Made by a program: the position numbers and the translations under genes
Shown here: piece by piece, positions 58,510 through 64,000 of the stretch
Numbering within the stretch: the stretch's first letter is position 1
Layout: every line of letters starts with the position of its first letter
The notes under the pieces: model-generated
What the model was told of the DNA's origin: nothing
The model's input: only the letters and a program-made list of their open reading frames with translations
Databases searched by the model: none
NCBI GenBank assembly: GCA_963824415.1
Contig: CAWGPM010000002.1
Span: 310,001-374,000, forward strand
Length of the DNA stretch: 64,000 nucleotides
Reading direction: 5' to 3'
Origin: JABDQA01 sp963824415
GTDB taxonomy: Bacteria > Desulfobacterota > Desulfobulbia > Desulfobulbales > Desulfocapsaceae

Positions 58510-59301
58510 ATGACCAGGAATGAATTTCTGAGATCGCTGCGTTCGCTGGTCCAATACCATCGAAGTTGCGGGGTTGCGCATTATCGAAATTCGGCCTCGC
58601 TCAGGGCAGCTCTGGGCAACCTTGACGGGCTGATCGAAAAATCCCATCAGGAATTGTCCCCAGGGCTTCCAGCAGCGCACACACAAGCAGCACAACCGAT
58701 CGCAGCACTGCAGGCAGGCGGGCAGATAAATGCTCTGACTGAGCTGGCTGGGGAGATAGGCCGCTGCACAAATTGCCCGCTGCACCAGAGCAGGCGCGTC
58801 AGCACCGCCGGCTTTGGCGGTTTGCAGCCAAAACTGCTGATTATCGGAGACTGGCTCTGTCACACCGATGAGCATCCCGCTCAGCAGGATGAGATATTTG
58901 GTGCTGCGCAGGATCGAATGCTGGCCAAGATGACTGCAGCCATGGGCCTTGAAGAAAATGACATCTTCGTGACCAATATCATCAAGTGCAGCGTGGCTGC
59001 GACCTGCGTGCCGACGGCTGAGCAGGTAAATGCCTGTGCCGGGTTTTTACGCCAGCAGATCACCACCCTCGAGCCAGAGCTGATCTGCACCATGGGTACA
59101 GCCGCAACCCAGGCACTGCTGAGCACAACCGCTTCTCTGGTTCAAATGCGGGGGTGTTTTCATGCCTATCAGATCGACCGGCAGAAAAGCATTAAACTGA
59201 GGCCGACGTTTCACCCCACCTATCTGCTCAAGAACCCGGAGATGAAGAAACCGACCTGGGATGACCTGCAGGCTATCAAAAGGCAGCTCGGGACCAGTTG
59301 A
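58510..59301 (+). CDS. Uracil-DNA glycosylase family 4-like protein
   Basis: A 263-residue protein of the Fe-S uracil-DNA glycosylase superfamily. A ~90-residue N-terminal extension with little order precedes the catalytic domain. Cluster cysteines appear in RCTNCPLH and in IKCSVAATCVPT and NACAGFL. The C-terminal motif RPTFHPTYLLKNPEMKKPTWDDL is typical, with the catalytic-loop HP. Motif A, usually GEAPGxxED, reads GDWLCHTDE, so the activating residues differ; uracil excision may be altered. It is divergent from the XRE-type gene and convergent with the PqqD operon. By family it would remove uracil from DNA, but see the finding on motif A. Confidence 0.82.
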   Translation: MTRNEFLRSLRSLVQYHRSCGVAHYRNSASLRAALGNLDGLIEKSHQELSPGLPAAHTQAAQPIAALQAGGQINALTELAGEIGRCTNCPLHQSRRVSTAGFGGLQPKLLIIGDWLCHTDEHPAQQDEIFGAAQDRMLAKMTAAMGLEENDIFVTNIIKCSVAATCVPTAEQVNACAGFLRQQITTLEPELICTMGTAATQALLSTTASLVQMRGCFHAYQIDRQKSIKLRPTFHPTYLLKNPEMKKPTWDDLQAIKRQLGTS

Positions 59302-59331
59302 GGTGCTTCGAGAACTTGCAGCCGCCGGGGA

Positions 59332-59727
59332 TCAATGCAGCGCGATCAGGCCACGCTTACCGAGTTCCCGCAGGAAAACGGTGATGGATTGTTCGGTTTC
59401 CTGGATGGAAACCTGGTGAGTTTCAGCGAATTGCTCGATCAGTTCCGCGGTAGTCCTGGTGCCGTCCAGCATCTGCCAGACCTGGCTGCCGAGTTCGTCG
59501 AGCTGCAGCGTCCTGGTTGGTGCCTGGGTCGGTGACTGCTCAGACCTGCTGGAGAATTTTTCGAAAATCGACAGCAGAAAGGGTTTGAGATTGAGGACAT
59601 ATTCGATCTGCACGAGTCCCGAGTCCAGACATTGCCAGTTCACCACATTGTTGCGCACCGGCCTGCAGTTCAGGGCCTGTTCACGGGTCAGTGTCGGTGG
59701 AGCCTTTTTCTTCTTCAATAATCCCAT
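59332..59727 (-). CDS. PqqD-like (RRE-fold) protein
   Basis: A 131-residue protein, last gene of the operon. Residues ~60-131 show the PqqD-type pattern: LDELGSQVWQMLDGTRTTAELIEQFAETHQVS, then QSITVFLRELGKRGLIALH. The family serves as a peptide-recognition element in ribosomally made peptide pathways, and related domains also occur with ABC exporters. I chose ATG 59727 (MGLLKKKKAPPTLT); it overlaps the upstream gene by 47 bp. No radical SAM enzyme or precursor peptide was seen beside it. Confidence 0.85.
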   Translation of the reverse strand: MGLLKKKKAPPTLTREQALNCRPVRNNVVNWQCLDSGLVQIEYVLNLKPFLLSIFEKFSSRSEQSPTQAPTRTLQLDELGSQVWQMLDGTRTTAELIEQFAETHQVSIQETEQSITVFLRELGKRGLIALH

Positions 59728-60601
59728 AGCTTTCTTGCAGTGCGGTCTCAATCGTCTGATCGATCGGAGAGCTGCTGCGCAGGCTATATCCGATGATTCG
59801 ATCCTGGCGTGGATAGTGTTTAAAGCTGGCCGTGCAATAGCCCTTGCGTTTTCTGAGTCGGCCAAGCAGGCGCCGGCCGATTTTCGGGCTGCATCGATAA
59901 CAGCGGGTATGTGCATCGATAACCTGCTGATCTTCCAGCGGGGCAAGAGCAAAGGACTCGAACAGAATGCCGAAGTCATGCTGCTTCAGATGCGTTGACG
60001 CCGGCGCCAGTCTGCAGAGATGCAGGTCGGTGGCACGATGCTTGAAGCGCAGATCGCTTAAACCGAAGCGAAACGAACATGATTCAAGTTCAAACCCTTC
60101 CGGGATCATAATCGAGACATCGGCAATATGCCACCAGTCCCCTTCACCGGGCAGCAGGTGACAGCGCAGACCCTCAAGTATCGGAGGGTTGCGGCACAGC
60201 CTCTCAAACGCATCACGATAGCATCTGAGCAGTATATGGGTTTGGCAGTGGCTGCAGGTGAGCAGCAGTACTTGGGCGACCGGCGAGCCGTCCCAGTTGA
60301 AGGCCTGGACCTGGTAGTTGGAGCGCAGCTTCTCGGGAAGCGAGTCGATGGGGAGAAGCTGTAGCTCACGGTCGACCTCGCGCTCGAAATCTTTGAGGAT
60401 TCTGCTGCTGTGCCTGGCTTCGTTTCCTGTGGTGGAGGGTTGCCAGCGTATTTCCAGAAACGGCCGCAGCTGCTCCTCGACGATCAGGTGGCGCGGCGCT
60501 TTAGTAATAACATTGAAGCTGCCGGTAAGGTCCAGTTTGAGCTGGTTCCAGCGGATTTGGGTGGCGGGAAGGGTACTTTGTTCGGCCGGGACTTGATTCA
60601 T
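59681..60601 (-). CDS. Unknown protein in ABC/cNMP/PqqD operon
   Basis: A 306-residue protein with no signal peptide or membrane segment. It starts MNQVPAEQSTLPATQ, five bases after the stop of the exported gene, and overlaps the next gene by 47 bp. It is rich in Arg, Leu and His. Points to note are a C-S-H-C (CxxC) in LLLTCSHCQTHILLRCYRD, cysteines in RCYRCSPK and the basic IGRRLLGRLRKRKG stretch. I do not recognise a family. The CxxC and basic stretch suggest metal binding and nucleic-acid or peptide interaction, without proof. Its operon context ties it to export. Confidence 0.7.
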   Translation of the reverse strand: MNQVPAEQSTLPATQIRWNQLKLDLTGSFNVITKAPRHLIVEEQLRPFLEIRWQPSTTGNEARHSSRILKDFEREVDRELQLLPIDSLPEKLRSNYQVQAFNWDGSPVAQVLLLTCSHCQTHILLRCYRDAFERLCRNPPILEGLRCHLLPGEGDWWHIADVSIMIPEGFELESCSFRFGLSDLRFKHRATDLHLCRLAPASTHLKQHDFGILFESFALAPLEDQQVIDAHTRCYRCSPKIGRRLLGRLRKRKGYCTASFKHYPRQDRIIGYSLRSSSPIDQTIETALQESYGIIEEEKGSTDTDP

Positions 60602-60605
60602 CAAC

Positions 60606-61199
60606 TCATCGGGGAAGCATATAGTCCCAGTTCGGTTCCCGGCGTTGCTGGACGCGAGCTTTTTCTGCGCTGGTTTTATTGATCTCGCAGAATTCGATAA
60701 AGCAGAGTCGTTCTTCCTCTTCACGCTCCGGGAGGCTGAGCTTGATAACGTTGCCGATATTTTCGCTATCGTCCCCCAGGTTATGCTGCAAAATGAGATT
60801 TACCCGGCGATTTTCGCTGTCGGTGAAGCGCCATTTCCAGACATAAAGGATGCCGTAGGCGTCACCGTTCCACTCGGTGGGTTTGCCGTATTTCTGTTTT
60901 AGTTTGGCGAGCAGCTCCTCATAAAATGCTTTGCTCGAATCCTCATATTTCATTCTGATCTTGACGATCTGGCCCGGGTAGGCGCAGGTTCCATAGGAGA
61001 TGATTCCCTTGCGGAAACCATACCAGTCGTTGATTACTACCTCTCTGAGATAATTGGCATACTCGATATCCTCGTATTCAGTGATATCCTCGCCCAGTTT
61101 GAAGCCGCCGATCTCAGAGGGCGCTTCATGTGCCGTTGCCGATACCGCGGAGATCAGCACGGCGCAGGCAGTCAGAAATGTGAGGATCAATGTTTTCAT
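60606..61199 (-). CDS. Exported protein of unknown function in the ABC operon
   Basis: A 197-residue protein with a signal peptide (MKTLILTFLTACAVLISAVSATA). The mature region contains GGFKLGEDITEYEDIEYANYLREVVINDWYGFRKGIISYGTC and later YLEKQKYGKPTEW-like and WKWRFTDSE strands, a pattern seen in some periplasmic DUF-type proteins; I cannot name a family. Two cysteines near the C-terminus (LCFIEFCEI) could be redox-active. The ATG at 61199 is 4 bp after the cNMP-gene stop. Confidence 0.75.
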   Translation of the reverse strand: MKTLILTFLTACAVLISAVSATAHEAPSEIGGFKLGEDITEYEDIEYANYLREVVINDWYGFRKGIISYGTCAYPGQIVKIRMKYEDSSKAFYEELLAKLKQKYGKPTEWNGDAYGILYVWKWRFTDSENRRVNLILQHNLGDDSENIGNVIKLSLPEREEEERLCFIEFCEINKTSAEKARVQQRREPNWDYMLPR

Positions 61200-61203
61200 A
61201 GGC

Positions 61204-61734
61204 TTAGATAAGGGGGGTTTTCTGTTCGTTACCGGAAAACTGGAACCGGTCAAGCATAAAGGCGGTCTGGTTTACCAGCCGTTCGATGCGCAGTTTGATG
61301 ATGCGCTCAACCAGGGCGTCTTTGTGATCCGGAAATTTTTCTATGACTTTCTGAAACGTGGTTCGCTCGATTACCAGGGTTTCGACCTGAGTAACGGCCC
61401 GCACACTGAAGAACCAGTTGAATCGGGCCAGCAGTGCCAGTTCCCCGAAAAAGGATGGTTTCGCCAAGCGTTGCAGGTTAACGTCCTGCTCCCGATGTGT
61501 TACCGATACTTCCACCTCACCCTCGACCAGAATGAAAGCCCGGTCGGCTTTGCTGTTCTGCTTGATCAGCATGTCATCGGGCCGGTACGATCGACGGCTG
61601 GCCAGATAGGCAAATAGCTTGACAACTTCGGGTTGGATTCCGGCAAACAGCGGCGCCTGCCTGAGCAGTTCAAAATCACTGGTCAGCCGGGATCTGAACT
61701 GTTCGCTGTTATCGGTTGCCGTTGACGAGTCCAT
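61204..61734 (-). CDS. Cyclic-nucleotide-binding-domain protein
   Basis: A 176-residue protein consisting of one cNMP-binding beta barrel (~25-150) with a short C-terminal helix: LLRQAPLFAGIQPEVVKLFAYLASRRSYRPDDMLIKQNSKADRAFILVEGEVEVS, then FFGELALLARFNWFFSVRAVTQVETLVIERTTF. The phosphate-binding cassette FFGELALL-x9-R is recognisable, although the usual R-T-A reads FSVRAV, so cAMP binding is uncertain. No DNA-binding helix-turn-helix follows. It overlaps the ABC gene by 26 bp, indicating tight coupling and a regulatory role for the transporter. Confidence 0.85.
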   Translation of the reverse strand: MDSSTATDNSEQFRSRLTSDFELLRQAPLFAGIQPEVVKLFAYLASRRSYRPDDMLIKQNSKADRAFILVEGEVEVSVTHREQDVNLQRLAKPSFFGELALLARFNWFFSVRAVTQVETLVIERTTFQKVIEKFPDHKDALVERIIKLRIERLVNQTAFMLDRFQFSGNEQKTPLI

Positions 61735-64000
61735 AGAGAGTTCCTTTTTGCTCGAGCAGATCGTCATAGGTTCCCGATTCAACGATCTTACCGTCTTTCA
61801 TAACTAAAATATGGTCATATTGAGAAATCATGTCAAGACGATGCACCACCGCCACAACGGTCGTATTGCCGCGTAATCTGGTGCTGATATAGTGCTGTAC
61901 CCTGGTTTGCGAGGTGTTGTCCAGGCCGGAGGTGGCTTCGTCTAAAATGAGAATCGGACTCTTCTTAAGTAGGGCCCGGGCCAGTGCAAGTTTTTGCTTC
62001 TGGCCGCCGGACAGGTTGTCGCCTTTGCTGCCGACATGGTAATCAAGCCCGATTTCGACGATGTCGTCGATCAGGTCGTTGCGTTCGAATTCCTGCTGAA
62101 GCACACTGTCGAGACGTTCCCTGATCAGGTCTCGGTCGATTACAACGCCGAACAGGATGTTGTTGAGCAGGGTGTGTGAGCTCAGGTAGTGGTTGATACA
62201 GAACGGCGTGAACTGGGGCCCATCCGTTCTGGATGTTGCCTCGGCCTGGTAGGGAACGATGTCGGTCTGCAGAGTGCCGTCCGTGCAGCTTTCGATGTCG
62301 ATGCCGGCGACCTCTTTGAGAAAACGTCCGCGGGCCTGCAGCACCGCATCTTCGAGTCGGCTGGATATGGTGGTTATCTTGTGCAGGCCGGGTGTGAACT
62401 TGAGACCGAGCAGCAGAAAGCGGTCACGCTCCTTGGCAGAGAGTTTCTGCAGGGATATCTGAGAGGTTTTCTTGACCAGTTCTTCATAATAGTTGAGCTG
62501 CTTCGGTTTCATCGGGCTGCCCTGGAAGAAGAAATCGTCACCTCTGAAGTCTGCCAGAAGGGCGATGGTAGACTCGGCGATGCGCAGACCGAAGTCGGTC
62601 AGCGGCCCCTCGAGCTCTGCCTCGACCAGGAACCGGCGAAAGGCCCGAAGGCCCAGCAGCTTTTTCGTGGTGTAGGAAATTCCGTAGCTGCCGAATATGA
62701 TATTGATGGCGAGCGAAGAGTAGTTCAGAAATTTCGTCGCATCGTAGAACTCGACCGCCTGGGAAAAATCCTCCCGCATGGTTTCCCTGATAATGGCACG
62801 CATCTGCAGAAAACTCGGAATCATCGATTCCGCCCGCTGCGGCTTTATGGTCGACCGCAGCCCCCACCTGGTTACATCTTCGAGCAGGCCGACGCCTCTG
62901 ATAATCTCGATGATCTCTTCTTCGCGGGGCAACTCCTTGGAAGGATCGGCCAGGTGCAGCGCCTGGCTGGAATAGAGCAGGTTGTCGCGCACCGTTCCGG
63001 TAAAGATGAAGGGCTGCTGGGCGACGCTGCTGATATTGGCGACGATCTCATTTTTCCCGAGCAGTTCGATATCATGGCCGTCGATGGTGATGGATCCTTC
63101 AGTCTGACGATAAAGCCTGCTGAGTAGAAGAACCAGGGTGCTTTTGCCTGAGCCTGAAAAACCGACCAGGGCGAGGTGACGGCCGGCCTCCAGGTGAAAG
63201 GAGACGTCCTCCAGGAGGCGGATTTTGTCGTTGACCTGATAGCCGACATTGCTGACCTCAATGGTGCCGGCAAAATGTTGTGGCTTCTGATCCGGCGCTT
63301 CGAGAAGAAACTCGGGCTGGTGATCGAACAGCTCCATAATCTGTTTATAGCGCACCAGGGCATCCTGATAATCCTGATAATAGAGGATGACTTCCTTCCA
63401 GGGATCATACACCTTCTCATAGGCCGATAGAAAAGCAACCAGGGCGCCGATGGTGAACTCACCCCTGATGGCCAGATAGCCTCCCACCAGAAAGAGCAGA
63501 AAGGGGCCGAAACCCTGGAACAGATTGTTGCTGAACTTGATGCCGTATTTGAAAATGGAGAGTTTATAGATCAACTTGTAAAGCTGATTGATGAGCCGGT
63601 CCAGCTTCTTCTGTTCCAGCAGAAAGGAACCGTTGCCCTGGACTTCATGGATGCCGGAAACCGCTTCGTTGACCAGGCTGGCCATCTGTCTGGTGGTCGC
63701 CACCCGACTGCGGTTATAGCGATTATACCAGCGCTGCAGAAGCGGAATGACTATCACTTCAGCCGGGTAAATGCCCATGCTGAGCAGGCCGAGCAGGGGG
63801 TTAAGGTAGATCATGAAGCCGAGGAACACCGCAAAGGTCAGAACCGAGGAAATCGGCACAGCCAGCGCTCCGCCCAGAAAGCTGGCAATAATGTTTAGTT
63901 CAGCAGTCATGGCCGCGGTGATGGTGCCGGTCTGGGTCCGGTGAAAGAAGGTCAGCGGAAGCTGCAGCACATGCTGATAGAGTTCCTGGCGCATGCCGAT
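61709..64000 (-). CDS. ABC-type exporter, fused permease-ATPase with large insert in the NBD (5' end outside window)
   Basis: At least 763 residues, and the start is beyond base 64000. Visible N-terminal membrane domain helices (~40-230) match the exporter type I fold. The NBD has Walker A GFSGSGKST, a Q-loop-like SSVAQQPFIF with a TVRDNLLY, signature LSGGQKQKLALARALL, Walker B PILILDEATSGLD and H-loop VVAVVHRLD. Between the Q-loop region and the signature there is an insert of about 250 residues (RTGVG-like REEEIIEIIRGVGLLEDVTRW to SSHTLLNNILFG). Such inserts are unusual in peptide or toxin exporters. A second LLNNILFG phrase resembles a duplicated Q-loop helix. It heads the five-gene operon. 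Confidence 0.88.
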   Translation of the reverse strand: MGMRQELYQHVLQLPLTFFHRTQTGTITAAMTAELNIIASFLGGALAVPISSVLTFAVFLGFMIYLNPLLGLLSMGIYPAEVIVIPLLQRWYNRYNRSRVATTRQMASLVNEAVSGIHEVQGNGSFLLEQKKLDRLINQLYKLIYKLSIFKYGIKFSNNLFQGFGPFLLFLVGGYLAIRGEFTIGALVAFLSAYEKVYDPWKEVILYYQDYQDALVRYKQIMELFDHQPEFLLEAPDQKPQHFAGTIEVSNVGYQVNDKIRLLEDVSFHLEAGRHLALVGFSGSGKSTLVLLLSRLYRQTEGSITIDGHDIELLGKNEIVANISSVAQQPFIFTGTVRDNLLYSSQALHLADPSKELPREEEIIEIIRGVGLLEDVTRWGLRSTIKPQRAESMIPSFLQMRAIIRETMREDFSQAVEFYDATKFLNYSSLAINIIFGSYGISYTTKKLLGLRAFRRFLVEAELEGPLTDFGLRIAESTIALLADFRGDDFFFQGSPMKPKQLNYYEELVKKTSQISLQKLSAKERDRFLLLGLKFTPGLHKITTISSRLEDAVLQARGRFLKEVAGIDIESCTDGTLQTDIVPYQAEATSRTDGPQFTPFCINHYLSSHTLLNNILFGVVIDRDLIRERLDSVLQQEFERNDLIDDIVEIGLDYHVGSKGDNLSGGQKQKLALARALLKKSPILILDEATSGLDNTSQTRVQHYISTRLRGNTTVVAVVHRLDMISQYDHILVMKDGKIVESGTYDDLLEQKGTLYGLVNGNR

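Noticed and set aside
1..64000. CRISPR arrays, tRNA or rRNA genes, prophage genes
   Set aside because: No regularly spaced repeats, no cloverleaf-type sequence with a GTTCGANTC arm in an intergenic region, and no phage structural genes were seen. A tRNA scan would be the decisive check.

Overview
The window looks like a GC-rich chromosome segment from an anaerobic or microaerophilic Gram-negative bacterium. My best guess, from gene content only, is a Desulfobulbales-type member of the Desulfobacterota. The clues are an outer-membrane FadL, rubrerythrin, many molybdenum-cofactor genes, a DHH-CBS-tRNA nucleotidyltransferase fusion, and a lexA/imuB/dnaE2 mutagenesis cassette. No rRNA, tRNA, CRISPR array or prophage was seen.

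Layout. 1-6797 (minus strand) is the classic origin-proximal housekeeping block rpmH-rnpA-yidD-yidC-jag-mnmE-methyltransferase-mnmG, but dnaA and DnaA boxes are absent beside rpmH. 7138-15861 carries a divergent moeA, a small AbrB-like regulator in an AT-rich pocket, an M24 peptidase, an IS110-family insertion sequence, an SLC13-type permease with a redox mini-protein, and a molybdenum-cofactor-riboswitch-like leader in front of moaA and a MOSC protein. 15905-23685 holds a degenerate HD-GYP sensor, an AraC regulator, rubrerythrin with a Fur/PerR-like palindrome, an XPB-like helicase and typA. 23713-28802 holds a candidate new selenoprotein, a MITE-like repeat, a Nudix/HAD/OB-fold operon, a SGNH hydrolase and glgX. 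28942-38047 includes alaC, a LysE exporter and an SOS cassette lexA-DUF72-imuB-dnaE2 with a clear promoter and palindromic operator. 38104-51862 covers cell-wall, fatty-acid uptake, tRNA-repair, recombinase, glycolate oxidase, ddl, fdhD and mobB genes. 51880-58145 has mscS, serS, tatC, ftsB and small metal-binding proteins. 58510-64000 ends with a family-4-like uracil-DNA glycosylase and a tight five-gene operon: an ABC exporter with a large insert, a cNMP-binding protein, an exported protein, an unknown protein and a PqqD-like protein.

Three things stand out. (1) A 53-codon ORF at 23713-23874 has one in-frame TGA that would create a C-x-x-U redox motif between two membrane segments, and a SECIS-like hairpin lies 14 nt downstream. 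(2) Two full-length copies (23875-24124 and 45958-46210) of a roughly 250-bp element have terminal inverted repeats, conserved internal stems and perfect 5-bp target duplications, and relics of the same ends occur at 50143 and 56469. (3) The terminal ABC/cNMP/PqqD operon has an architecture I do not recognise.

Several genes form a molybdenum/tungsten cofactor theme (moeA-like, moaA, MOSC, fdhD, mobB), consistent with a formate- or molybdoenzyme-dependent lifestyle. Selenocysteine use would fit, because many formate dehydrogenases of such organisms carry selenocysteine. All functional assignments rest on motif recognition by eye, without database searches.
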